Of a stretch of 23,620 nucleotides of DNA, positions 1 to 9,146 are shown piece after piece. Numbering within the stretch: the first letter of the stretch is position 1; every line of letters begins with the position of its first letter. The DNA lies in assembly GCA_002352185.1 (NCBI GenBank), contig DEHY01000005.1, forward strand, positions 1 to 23,620, read 5' to 3'. The translations under genes were made by a program, and so were the position numbers. Below the pieces are notes generated by a model, which was not told where the DNA came from, did no database searches, and saw nothing but the letters and a program-made list of their open reading frames with translations. This stretch comes from Competibacteraceae bacterium UBA2788. Its GTDB lineage: Bacteria; Pseudomonadota; Gammaproteobacteria; Competibacterales; Competibacteraceae.

Positions 1-32
1 GATAATACACCGCCTTTTTTATCAAACTTTCT

Positions 33-1235
33 TCAGCGCACCAGGACCCGAGCCACCCGCCGCTTGCCGACTTGATAAACGTGATTACTCCCGGCCATCA
101 GTTCAAGGCCACGGTTCTCAATCCGCTCACTATCAATCCGCACAGCGCCCTGCTGGATCAACCGCAGCGCCTCCGAAGTGCTGTCCACTAACCCAGCATC
201 CTTGAGCAGCCTGGCAATCGGCAATCGGCCTTCGTGGGATTGCACTTGAATCTCGGCCAAATTATCGGGCAGCGCTCCTTTCTGGAATCGCTCGATGAAG
301 GCCGTCAACGCTTGCCGTCCAGCCCCGACGCCATGAAACCGGCTCACCAGTTCCTCAGCCAGCCTGAACTTGACATCACGCGGATTTAGCCCCTCACCCG
401 CAATCTGCCGTCGCCACTCAGCGATCTCATGACCTGGGCGAAAACTGAGCAGATCGAAGTAGCGCCACATCAGATCGTCAGAAATGGACATCAGTTTGCC
501 AAACATCTCATTGGGTTCGTCGCGGATGCCAACATAATTGCCCAACGATTTCGACATCTTCTGCACGCCATCCAGCCCTTCCAGAATCGGCATGGTCAGG
601 ACGATCTGCGGCAATTGTCCGTAATGCTTCTGCAACTCGCGCCCGACCAGCAGGTTGAATTTCTGATCAGTGCCGCCCAACTCCACATCCGCCCGCATCG
701 CCACCGAATCGTAGCCCTGCACCAGCGGGTAGAGGAATTCGTGAATGGCAATCGGCTGACCACTGGCGTAGCGCTTGCCAAAATCATCCCGCTCCAGCAT
801 CCGGGCTACCGTGTGCTTGGCCGCCAGATGGATGAAATCGGCGGGCGTCATCTGATCGAACCAGGTCGAATTGAACATCACCTCGGTTTTCTCGGGATCG
901 AGAATCTTGAATACCTGTTCCTGGTAGGTCTTGGCATTGGCCAGGATCTGCTCGCGGGTCAGCGGCTTGCGAGTGACATTCTTGCCGGTCGGATCGCCGA
1001 TCATCCCGGTGAAATCGCCAATCAGGAACATGACATGATGTCCAAGCGCCTGAAAATGCTGGAGCTTATTGATCAGCACGGTATGGCCGAGGTGCAGATC
1101 GGGGGCGGTGGGATCGAAGCCGGCCTTGACCCGGAGCGGTCGATGGGTCTTGAGGCGTTCAACCAGTTCTTCCTCCAGCAGCAGTTCCACTGCGCCGCGC
1201 CGGATAAGCTCCAGCGATTCTTCAAGCGAGTGCAT
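33..1235 (-). CDS. tyrS: Tyrosyl-tRNA synthetase
   Basis: Charges tRNA-Tyr with tyrosine in the cytoplasm (class I aminoacyl-tRNA synthetase). The 400-residue product has the class I HIGH-type signature HLGH at residues 48-51 and KMSKS at 226-230. The last ~65 residues look like an S4 RNA-binding domain ([13 protein letters not shown] and [11 protein letters not shown]). Length fits the ~400-residue TyrS type of many proteobacteria. The start is supported by a GAGGA Shine-Dalgarno about 8 bases upstream. It is divergent from anmK with a 101-base gap. An AT-rich segment (TAAAAT on the minus strand at 1265-1260) could be its -10, but no good -35 is seen. The tyrS/anmK/erpA neighbourhood is conserved in Pseudomonas-like bacteria, where a peptidase M23 gene normally sits between tyrS and anmK; it is absent here. 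Confidence 0.97.
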   Translation of the reverse strand: MHSLEESLELIRRGAVELLLEEELVERLKTHRPLRVKAGFDPTAPDLHLGHTVLINKLQHFQALGHHVMFLIGDFTGMIGDPTGKNVTRKPLTREQILANAKTYQEQVFKILDPEKTEVMFNSTWFDQMTPADFIHLAAKHTVARMLERDDFGKRYASGQPIAIHEFLYPLVQGYDSVAMRADVELGGTDQKFNLLVGRELQKHYGQLPQIVLTMPILEGLDGVQKMSKSLGNYVGIRDEPNEMFGKLMSISDDLMWRYFDLLSFRPGHEIAEWRRQIAGEGLNPRDVKFRLAEELVSRFHGVGAGRQALTAFIERFQKGALPDNLAEIQVQSHEGRLPIARLLKDAGLVDSTSEALRLIQQGAVRIDSERIENRGLELMAGSNHVYQVGKRRVARVLVR

Positions 1236-1262
1236 GGACGTTCCTCAAAAAATGAAAAGATT

Positions 1263-1291
1263 TTATCAAACCGTTTCCACCTCGTTATGAT
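1263..1291 (+). promoter_or_regulatory. Candidate sigma70 promoter for anmK
   Basis: TTATCA (1263-1268) and TATGAT (1286-1291) are separated by exactly 17 bases, matching the consensus at 4/6 and 5/6 positions. Predicted transcription would start near 1298, about 40 bases before the anmK ATG. It lies in the only gap between the divergent tyrS and anmK genes. This is a pattern match only. Confidence 0.45.
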
Positions 1292-1336
1292 TAACGGCCT
1301 CGCTCCTGTCAGCTCCCACTCCCGGATCGCTTCCTC

Positions 1337-2449
1337 ATGGCGGAATATCTGATCGGCCTGATGTCCGGCACCAGTATGGATGCCATTGATGCGGCGCTTG
1401 CGCATTTCACCGATGCGCCCGTCCCGGAGCTAACCGCACGGCATACGGTTCCGGTTCCTGCCACACTGAGGGAGGAGCTGCTGGCCCTGGCTCAGCCGGG
1501 ACCGAATGAACTGGACCGGATGATGCGGCTGGACGCCACTGTGGCGCGGCTGTTCGCGCGGGCCGTCGGCGAATTGCTGGAGCAGGCAACCCTGGCGCCG
1601 GGGCGGATTCGGGCCATTGGCAGTCACGGCCAGACTATCCGCCATGTTCCAACCGGCTCCGAACCTTACACGGTGCAAATCGGCAATCCCAGTCTGATCG
1701 CGGAATTGACCGGCATCACGACGGTTGCCGATTTCCGGCGGCGGGACATGGCAGCCGGTGGACAGGGCGCGCCGTTGGCGCCAGCGTTCCATGCGGCGTT
1801 CTTCCGCACCCAGGCTGAAGCGCGGGTCGTGCTGAATATCGGCGGTATCGCCAACATCACCCTATTGCCAGCAGACCCGGCCACCCCCGTCAGCGGTTTC
1901 GATACCGGCCCCGGCAACATGTTGCTGGACGCCTGGTCCCGGCAACATCTGGGAACGCCGCTGGATGAAAATGGCGCGTGGGCTGCCGGTGGTGAGCTAT
2001 TGTCGGAACTGCTCGCCGCTGGACTCGCCGATCCGTATTTCCGATTATCGCCGCCCAAAAGCACTGGCCGCGAATCCTTTAACCTCGACTGGCTAAATGC
2101 CCAACTGGCGACGCTGCCTGCTGCCGATCCCCGCGATGTGCAGGCGACCCTGCTGGAATTGACCGCTACGTCCATTGCCATTGCGATCCGCGAATACGCA
2201 TCCGCCACTCAGCGGGTGCTGATTTGCGGCGGTGGAGTCCATAACCAGACCTTATTGGAACGCCTGCAGGCGCGACTGGTCGGCATTCCCGTGGAATCTA
2301 CGGCGATTCACGGCATCGATCCGGATTTTCTGGAAGCGATAGGCTTTGCCTGGCTGGCCAAGCGCACTCTGGATGGTTTGCCCGGCAACCTGCCTGAAGT
2401 CACCGGCGCGTCGGGGCTACGAATTCTGGGGGGAATTTATCCAGCCTGA
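1337..2449 (+). CDS. anmK: Anhydro-N-acetylmuramic acid kinase
   Basis: Phosphorylates and hydrolyses 1,6-anhydro-MurNAc to MurNAc-6-phosphate in the cytoplasm, a step of peptidoglycan recycling. The 370-residue product has the family's N-terminal nucleotide-binding segment GLMSGTSMDAIDAAL (residues ~7-21), a central RRRDMAAGGQGAPLAP segment carrying the presumed catalytic Asp, and FDTGPGNMLLDAW, all hallmarks of AnmK in the sugar kinase/actin superfamily. Length is typical. The ATG at 1337 has no strong Shine-Dalgarno, but the protein starts directly with the conserved core, so a later start is unlikely. It converges on erpA; a hairpin overlaps its stop codon. Its substrate is what lytic transglycosylases such as MltB (encoded at 18.1 kb) release. 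Confidence 0.96.
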   Translation: MAEYLIGLMSGTSMDAIDAALAHFTDAPVPELTARHTVPVPATLREELLALAQPGPNELDRMMRLDATVARLFARAVGELLEQATLAPGRIRAIGSHGQTIRHVPTGSEPYTVQIGNPSLIAELTGITTVADFRRRDMAAGGQGAPLAPAFHAAFFRTQAEARVVLNIGGIANITLLPADPATPVSGFDTGPGNMLLDAWSRQHLGTPLDENGAWAAGGELLSELLAAGLADPYFRLSPPKSTGRESFNLDWLNAQLATLPAADPRDVQATLLELTATSIAIAIREYASATQRVLICGGGVHNQTLLERLQARLVGIPVESTAIHGIDPDFLEAIGFAWLAKRTLDGLPGNLPEVTGASGLRILGGIYPA

Positions 2450-2485
2450 GCGGGAACGAAAATTTCCCGCTCACGCCGCAGGCGT
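2448..2485. terminator. Tandem hairpins between convergent anmK and erpA
   Basis: A 9-bp perfect stem (GAGCGGGAA, 2448-2456, pairing with TTCCCGCTC, 2464-2472) has a 7-base loop and overlaps the anmK stop codon. A second small hairpin (ACGCC/GGCGT, 2473-2485) reaches the erpA stop. Placement between convergent genes fits a bidirectional terminator. There is no U-tract on either strand, so intrinsic termination is uncertain. Confidence 0.5.
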
Positions 2486-2847
2486 CAGGAGGAGAACGAT
2501 GAACCGCAACCACAGGTGGTGGTCGCGTTGGGATTGCGGATGACGAATTGAGCGCCTTCCAGCCCTTCGCTGTAATCAATCTCGGCCCCGACCAGATACT
2601 GGAAGCTCATCGGGTCAATTAGCAGCTTGACTCCCTGTTTTTCCACCACGGTGTCGCCGTCGCTCAAATTTTCATCGAAAGTGAAGCCATACTGGAACCC
2701 GGAACAACCGCCGCCGGAAACGAACACGCGCAGCATCAGATTCGGGTTCTGCTCCTCTTCCAGCAAACCCTTGACCTTGAGCGCGGCGGCGTCGGTGAAT
2801 AACAGCGGGTCTTCGACCGGGGTGAAGGTTTCAATCGTAGCGCCCAT
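2485..2847 (-). CDS. erpA: Iron-sulfur cluster insertion protein ErpA
   Basis: A-type Fe-S carrier that hands clusters to apo-enzymes; in E. coli it is essential for IspG/IspH and contributes to other Fe-S enzymes. The 120-residue product carries the three conserved A-type cysteines: Cys48 in GGGCSGFQY, and Cys112 and Cys114 in the C-terminal CGCGSSFSS. The ending is almost the same as E. coli ErpA, which favours ErpA over IscA or SufA. The ATG is preceded by AAGGA at about 8 bases. It is the last of a run of minus-strand genes, 60 bases after the ADP-ribosylglycohydrolase gene, but has a candidate promoter and IscR-like operator of its own in that gap. No isc or suf genes are in the window. 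Confidence 0.96.
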   Translation of the reverse strand: MGATIETFTPVEDPLLFTDAAALKVKGLLEEEQNPNLMLRVFVSGGGCSGFQYGFTFDENLSDGDTVVEKQGVKLLIDPMSFQYLVGAEIDYSEGLEGAQFVIRNPNATTTCGCGSSFSS

Positions 2848-2882
2848 GATTCCTGTCCTTTTGCAAAAAAATTGGTTGGATG

Positions 2883-2911
2883 ATTCTGCAATTGTTGACT
2901 TTGCAGGTCAA
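2883..2911 (-). promoter_or_regulatory. Candidate erpA promoter
   Basis: On the minus strand TTGACC (2911-2906, 5/6 to the -35 consensus) and CAGAAT (2888-2883, 4/6 to the -10) are spaced by exactly 17 bases. Transcription would start near 2876, giving a leader of about 29 bases to the erpA ATG with its AAGGA site. The -35 overlaps the stop codon of the upstream gene, so erpA could be expressed independently of the longer minus-strand unit. Confidence 0.5.
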
Positions 2912-2912
2912 G
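2894..2912 (-). promoter_or_regulatory. IscR type 1-like operator upstream of erpA
   Basis: The dyad GTTGAC-N7-GTCAAG (plus-strand reading) matches the core SYYGAC-N7-GTCRRS of the type 1 IscR site, as I recall it, at all 12 specified positions. Matches in the outer ATA/TAT and inner A/T positions are poorer (about 16 of 25 over the full motif). It covers the candidate -35 of erpA, a position suited to repression. E. coli erpA is known to be IscR-controlled. No binding can be shown from sequence. Confidence 0.5.
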
Positions 2913-3813
2913 ATATCGTTTGTCCACGATTCAGCAAGCGCAATCCCAGCCGCTCGATATGTTCCCGCCACGCCAGTTTCGCCAGCCAGCCAGCGGGAAT
3001 GTTTTCCACGCCCCACAGCGCGCCCGCCAGTTGTCCGGTAATCGCCGCCACGGTATCGGCATCATCGCCAAGATTGGCCGCCAGCAACACGGCTTCCTTA
3101 AATGCCGATGCCCCTGCGACGCACCAGATTGCGGCTTCCAGACTATGAATCACATAGCCCGATGCACTGATCTGTTCGCGTGGTTTTTCGCGCCAGGAGC
3201 CGCCGATCACCGCTGCCACCGCCGGCGCCAAGTCAGGAATCGGGTGCGCCAGCACTTCATCCTTTGAGCTGCCGTTGATCGCCAGAATCAGCAGTTCCGC
3301 ATAAGCGGCGCAAGCATCCACGGCTTCCACCGCACCATGAGTGGCAATGCTTTGCCGACGGGCCGCCTCGACGCCCGCCGCCAGGTCGGCGTGGTAAAAA
3401 ACAGGTACTGGAGCCAGTCGCATCAGCGAGCCGTTGCCTGCGGTCCGGGGCGAACGGCTGCCGGCCTCGGGATTACCTGTCTCCATGAAGCGCTGCAATG
3501 CCGATTGCGTCGTCATGCCGATGTCGAAGCAGGTTCCGGTGCAGGAATAACGCCCTTGCCGGTACCAGGTAACAAAGCGTTCCATCAGATCCTGTAGATT
3601 CAGCTCTCCGCAGTCGCAGAGCGACTCGCCGAGCGCAAGAGCCATCGCCGTGTCGTCGGTCCACTGCCCCGCTTGCAGGTGAAACGGCCCGCCGCCGATC
3701 ATGTCGGTCAGCGGCGGATAGCTGTCGCGGCGGCTGAATTCCAGGGTTGTGCCCACCGCATCACCCGCCGCCAATCCCAGAAGACAGCCCAGAGCGCGGG
3801 ATTGCAGAGCCAT
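2908..3813 (-). CDS. ADP-ribosylglycohydrolase family protein
   Basis: Family members (DraG, ARH1/ARH3) remove ADP-ribose from proteins or small molecules in a metal-dependent reaction. The 301-residue product shows the metal-site motifs in order: GDAVG at 17-21, WTDDT at 51-55, a GNGSLMRLAP segment mid-protein, and GDDADT at 249-254. The metal ligands of the Thr-Asp-Asp and Asp-Asp-Ala-Asp-Thr type are all present, so an active enzyme is likely. No signal peptide is seen. It lies 45 bases downstream of pgm on the same strand and 60 bases upstream of erpA. No DraT, dinitrogenase reductase or other ADP-ribosyltransferase gene is nearby, so a nitrogenase role is not supported and the substrate is unknown. 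The start codon has no strong Shine-Dalgarno. Confidence 0.9.
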   Translation of the reverse strand: MALQSRALGCLLGLAAGDAVGTTLEFSRRDSYPPLTDMIGGGPFHLQAGQWTDDTAMALALGESLCDCGELNLQDLMERFVTWYRQGRYSCTGTCFDIGMTTQSALQRFMETGNPEAGSRSPRTAGNGSLMRLAPVPVFYHADLAAGVEAARRQSIATHGAVEAVDACAAYAELLILAINGSSKDEVLAHPIPDLAPAVAAVIGGSWREKPREQISASGYVIHSLEAAIWCVAGASAFKEAVLLAANLGDDADTVAAITGQLAGALWGVENIPAGWLAKLAWREHIERLGLRLLNRGQTIS

Positions 3814-3858
3814 TCTTGCGCTCGTCCAGTGGGGAAGGAGGAAAGGGAACCGTGAGAA

Positions 3859-5511
<1,653 letters not shown>

Positions 5512-5514
5512 TTA

Positions 5515-5533
5515 AATTATGATAACCATTATG
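5515..5533 (-). promoter_or_regulatory. Fur-box-like palindrome upstream of pgm
   Basis: This 19-base segment matches the classical Fur consensus (GATAATGATAATCATTATC) at 15 of 19 positions by my count. It lies 25 bases upstream of the pgm start and overlaps possible minus-strand -10 hexamers (CATAAT, TATCAT). AT-rich promoter DNA can mimic Fur boxes, and pgm is not a usual Fur target, so this is tentative. Confidence 0.3.
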
Positions 5534-5593
5534 CGCTTGCCGGCATCAGGATAGAATCCGCAGGAAACCGGGCGCGGGTGATGGATCGCAGCT

Positions 5594-7732
5594 TTAGATC
5601 CAGCGCAGATCGAAACAATATGGCGTCAGAGCGCCACGCGGCGGCTCCAGCGGCGGCGCGCTTGGCGCGGCGTCCAGCCGCTCCACCACGAAGCGTTCGG
5701 CGCGGCGGGCAGCCGCTTCGGCTTGATCAACGGGCAAGCCGTCGTAACCGCCGCCTTGCGGCCTCCACTCGTGCAGCGTAACCCGCATGGCCCCCGGCTG
5801 GCTGGGATGGCTCAGCACTAACTCAATGGGACCTTGGGCCTCCAGACTGGGATGCAGGCCGGTCCAGGGCTTGAAGCGGCGGTAGCGCAGCCCATAGAGC
5901 CAGGTTTCCCCATCAATTTCATCCTCCCGGCGCAGCGGCAGCGCGTAGCCGTTCACGGTCAGCCGCCAGTCCGCCAGTGCCGACTGGGCCCCGGCATCGG
6001 CGCACAGGCTGATTTCCAGTCGTGCGGTGCTGGCGTCCACCAGCCGCGAATGACCGTATTCCTGCGCCAGGGCGTCGCCGAGCAGCGGCCAGAATTCCAG
6101 ACTACGCCGGACGGTGAGTCGGCAATCGCCAAATTGCGCTTCACCCAACTGATAATGGCTCTCATCCAGCAGTTCAGCGATGATCGGCTGCCCCAAACCC
6201 AGGCCGGCGCGAGCCAGCTCGTCCAGCACTTCCCACAGGTCAGCGCGCAAGTAATAGGGCAAGGCGAAGCGGTCGTGCAGTTCCCGACCCCAGTAAACCA
6301 GTTCGGGAATGTGCGGTTTCTTCATCAGCAGGGCCGCGATGGCGCGCAGCAACGCCGCTAACGCCGCCAGCCGTTCTGGAGTCGGCGGCATGCGGAAGGC
6401 GCGGAATTCCACCAGTCCCGCCTGACCGCGACCGGGCAGGTAGGGATTCCACAGCTTCTCGATGTTGATTTCGCTGCGGTGGGTATTACCGCTCGCGTCA
6501 GCCAGAAATGGTGACAGACTTTGCCAGATCTGTTCCGGAGTCGGATTGCGCTGGCGGTTGAGCAGGGTCAACGCCAGCGCCAGTTCCTCGACAATTTCGG
6601 CGGTGCGTTCGTCGGGCCGGGGCGCCTGACTGGAATTACCGACGCAATCACCGGTGAAATAGAACGAAAGCGCCGGGTGACGGTTGAAATAGCCGATCAA
6701 CGTCGGCAGCAGGCGCGGCTCGGTCAAAAAGGGGCTGCTGTTCGGATCAGGGCCGCCTAGAGTGAGTTGGCCGCCACCGCCTGAATCAGTGATCTGGCCG
6801 TTGTAGTTCAGCCGGTAGGGGGACAATCCGGCGTTGGCGGCGGCGGCGAAACTGAGGCGGGTTTCGCGCAGGAACCCGGTTACATCCGAGGCAGGAGCCA
6901 TGTTGACTTCCACCACGGCGGGGTCCGGGGTCAGCGTGGTCCAGGCGACCGTGGCGTCTACCGGTGGCGGAAAACCGGTCAGGATCAGGCCGGTGAGTCC
7001 AGCCGCATTCGCCGCCTCGCCCACTGCCGCCAGCAATTCCAGAAACAGCGCAACCTCGCCGCAAGCCGGCAATTCGACGCAGGGCGCGGCGACTTCGCCC
7101 AAACCCTGCTCCGGGCCGGGCCAGCCGACGCCCAGCAGAAATATTCCCTGTTCGGCCAATTCGTCGCGCCATCCGCACGGCGGAACCGGCTGGCCGTGCA
7201 GGCTTGGGCGGGCCAATCGCGGATCCCGCGCCGGGTTGGCCAGCAACGGCAGTGCGTCCCGGCGAAACGCGATGCGCAGGTTGGGGTAGCACTCGACCGT
7301 AAACAGCAGCGCGGTCCAGCCACGCGCCCCAAGACGCTGGGTCAGTTGTTCCCATAAATGCTCCAGCGCGCCATCCGGCAAGGAAATCGGCGCTGATTCC
7401 AGCAGCGGATCCGCCGGGCCGGGCCAGATCGGTTGACCATCGCGCCGCCGGTACAGGCCCAGGCTCCAGCGCGGCAGATCTTCCTTGGGGTATTGCCGGC
7501 CCAGCGTCCGCAGCACCACACCACCGGGCGTCAGATTCACCGCCTCGGCCAGCATCCGGCGGGCGCGGCTTTCCTTGCTGGGGCCGAGCGCGCTATTTAG
7601 CCATTCCGGCGTTTCAGCGCGGCGGTCGGTAAAGGTCGGCTCCGCGCCAACCCAAATCGCCAGATCGTGACGTTTGAGAAGATCGTCGTGGGAGCGGATG
7701 GCCTGCTCGAAAGCGAGGGGATGGGTTTTCAT
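5594..7732 (-). CDS. DUF2126 family protein (amidoligase-like), standalone
   Basis: The N-terminal region (WVGAEPTFTDRRAETPEWL, then RARRMLAEAV, LRTLGRQYPKEDLPRW and LGLYRRRDGQPIWPGP) is characteristic of DUF2126. Comparative genomics has proposed this family to be peptide or amine ligases of the glutamine-synthetase fold. Further family segments are EVNMAP (E275-N277), the glycine-rich loop DSGGGGQLTLGG (~316-327), PALSFYFTGDCVG and SSQAPRPDER. Long relatives of about 1,100 residues carry an N-terminal transglutaminase-like domain; this 712-residue protein lacks it and starts at the DUF2126 boundary. The partners usual for the family (alpha-E, circularly permuted ATP-grasp, transglutaminase) are not in the window. 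The Gly-rich loop, which I remember as GGGNH, reads GGGGQ here. No convincing Shine-Dalgarno precedes the ATG. Biochemical function is unproven. Confidence 0.85.
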   Translation of the reverse strand: MKTHPLAFEQAIRSHDDLLKRHDLAIWVGAEPTFTDRRAETPEWLNSALGPSKESRARRMLAEAVNLTPGGVVLRTLGRQYPKEDLPRWSLGLYRRRDGQPIWPGPADPLLESAPISLPDGALEHLWEQLTQRLGARGWTALLFTVECYPNLRIAFRRDALPLLANPARDPRLARPSLHGQPVPPCGWRDELAEQGIFLLGVGWPGPEQGLGEVAAPCVELPACGEVALFLELLAAVGEAANAAGLTGLILTGFPPPVDATVAWTTLTPDPAVVEVNMAPASDVTGFLRETRLSFAAAANAGLSPYRLNYNGQITDSGGGGQLTLGGPDPNSSPFLTEPRLLPTLIGYFNRHPALSFYFTGDCVGNSSQAPRPDERTAEIVEELALALTLLNRQRNPTPEQIWQSLSPFLADASGNTHRSEINIEKLWNPYLPGRGQAGLVEFRAFRMPPTPERLAALAALLRAIAALLMKKPHIPELVYWGRELHDRFALPYYLRADLWEVLDELARAGLGLGQPIIAELLDESHYQLGEAQFGDCRLTVRRSLEFWPLLGDALAQEYGHSRLVDASTARLEISLCADAGAQSALADWRLTVNGYALPLRREDEIDGETWLYGLRYRRFKPWTGLHPSLEAQGPIELVLSHPSQPGAMRVTLHEWRPQGGGYDGLPVDQAEAAARRAERFVVERLDAAPSAPPLEPPRGALTPYCFDLRWI

Positions 7733-7847
7733 GGCGCCAGTATGGCCTGAGAGGCAAACTGAAGTCGCATTGTACGGGATTTAGCCGTCAGCGGGGCAAG
7801 CGTCCCGGCGAAGACGGCGGGCGGAGGCGGGGCGATGGGGCGGGCGC

Positions 7848-8558
7848 TCACGGATCAGCCGCAGTGCGGCCAATGGCCCAAATCTCGATCTCAGTCGCGC
7901 CGCCAGTTCGCAGCACCCGGGCGCATTCCGCAATTGTGCTGGCGGTAGTGATGACATCGTCCATTAGCGCTACCCGCTGTCCAGGCAAAGGATCGCCCAG
8001 CGCGAACGCGCCCAGCGGGTTGGTCTGGCGACGACGGGCATCCAGATCGGTCTGCCGGAGGGTATAACGCACCCGTCGCAACCCGTTGGCCCGCAGCGGA
8101 ATCTGGAACTGGCGGGCGGTGGTGCGCGCCAATTCCAACGCCTGGTTGAAGCCGCGCTCGCGCAAGCGCAACCCATGCAGCGGTACGGGGACGATGCAAT
8201 CGGGCAGGGGGCCGCCCCGTTCCGCCAGCGCGGCGGCAAACAGATCACCCAGCAGTCGAGCGTGGGCCAGGCGTCCGCCGAACTTCAAATTCTTGATCAG
8301 CGCATCCAGCGGCGGCTGGTAGCGGAAGGGCACGAAGGCGCGGTCAAACTCCGGCAGGGAGGCATGGCAATCGCCGCAGAGTTCGGTGACGCTGATCGAA
8401 AATGGTGCAGCGCAGCGCGGGCAGGCGGTATGATTACGCGGCAAATCGGCGGCGCAACCGGCGCACAGATCCCGCGATCCGGCGCCATCAGCCCCGCACA
8501 GCAGGCAAGCAGGCGGTAACAGCCAATGTTGGAGCGTATTCAACCACGCAGCGACCAC
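7848..8558 (-). CDS. comF: ComF family protein (phosphoribosyltransferase-like)
   Basis: ComF/GntX-type proteins join an N-terminal zinc-finger region to a type I phosphoribosyltransferase domain; the family is linked to competence and use of extracellular DNA. The 236-residue product has four CxxC pairs (Cys18/21, 32/35, 46/49, 61/64), the central ERGFNQALELA segment and the PRPP-binding loop VALMDDVITTASTI near the C-terminus, all standard for ComF. The start is GTG at 8558 with GGGAG about 8 bases upstream. In many gammaproteobacteria comF is next to bio genes; here it is not. It is divergent from the small membrane protein gene. Enzyme activity is not proven for most members. Confidence 0.92.
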   Translation of the reverse strand: MVAAWLNTLQHWLLPPACLLCGADGAGSRDLCAGCAADLPRNHTACPRCAAPFSISVTELCGDCHASLPEFDRAFVPFRYQPPLDALIKNLKFGGRLAHARLLGDLFAAALAERGGPLPDCIVPVPLHGLRLRERGFNQALELARTTARQFQIPLRANGLRRVRYTLRQTDLDARRRQTNPLGAFALGDPLPGQRVALMDDVITTASTIAECARVLRTGGATEIEIWAIGRTAADP

Positions 8559-8653
8559 GCTGGACGCTCCCTGATGGGTAAGGTTAGGCCGTTGCTGAAC
8601 ATGGCCTCATTTGGTGTCTCTCATGCCCGTTCTCAACACTGAGGATTTCAATC

Positions 8654-9094
8654 ATGCATCTCCTGGAACAAAGCGAAGTTACAATTATTGGCAAAGTTGC
8701 GCGGGGCTCCTCCTCCAGGCGGGCGGCATCCTTGATGAATTACGGCAATTTGATTGCGATTCTGATTCCCTTTCCCCTGCTGATCTTCTGGTTCGGCGCT
8801 GCGATGCTGGTATATGCCCTGAACCGGCATCATCCCGATCCCAGAGTGGGCCACTACACCCAGCAGGCGGCCTATCGGTTTTATGGGGTGACGGGTTTCT
8901 TTGTTGTGGTCGCGACCTTCATTCCTGGCGGCGGCTGGATCTGGCACCTGATCGCCTGGATCGTGGCGGCGCTGATCCTGATTCCCTGGTCCATTCTCGA
9001 TTTGCGCCGTATTCATCAGGAAGTGTGGGTGGACATTCCGCTGGACGATGCGGGGCATCCAGCGCCTGACTCAGGATTGCCGCAGGGTGCGTAA
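8654..9094 (+). CDS. Small membrane protein of unknown function
   Basis: I do not recognise this 146-residue protein. Hydrophobic stretches at about residues 33-56, 76-92 and 94-115 suggest three membrane helices, preceded by a polar, positively charged N-terminus (RGSSSRR at 17-23) and followed by a ~30-residue acidic, Pro-rich tail. The start is well supported: GAGGA lies 8 bases upstream, while the internal ATG at 8735 has no such site. It is a lone plus-strand gene, divergent from comF and convergent with gatB, with a hairpin terminator between. The polar segment after helix 1 (NRHHPDPRVGHYTQQAAYRFYG) is rich in His and Tyr. Codon use looks like its neighbours. It could be a conserved hypothetical of this lineage. 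Confidence 0.8.
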   Translation: MHLLEQSEVTIIGKVARGSSSRRAASLMNYGNLIAILIPFPLLIFWFGAAMLVYALNRHHPDPRVGHYTQQAAYRFYGVTGFFVVVATFIPGGGWIWHLIAWIVAALILIPWSILDLRRIHQEVWVDIPLDDAGHPAPDSGLPQGA

Positions 9095-9104
9095 ACGGGC
9101 GCAT

Positions 9105-9140
9105 CAATAAAAGAACAGCGCGAATTAAATCCGCGCTGTT
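9105..9140 (-). terminator. Intrinsic terminator of gatCAB (possibly bidirectional)
   Basis: A perfect 9-bp stem (AACAGCGCG, 9114-9122, with CGCGCTGTT, 9132-9140) has a 9-base A/T-rich loop. On the minus strand it is followed by CTTTTATT (9112-9105), a U-rich tract, so it should terminate the gatCAB transcript just after gatB. On the plus strand it follows the small membrane protein gene but lacks a long T-run. Confidence 0.75.
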
Positions 9141-9146
9141 TCCCGA

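Noticed and set aside
429..1352. 307-residue plus-strand open frame opposite tyrS
   Set aside because: It lies antisense to a full-length, motif-complete tyrS and shows no recognisable domain; such frames are common in GC-rich DNA.
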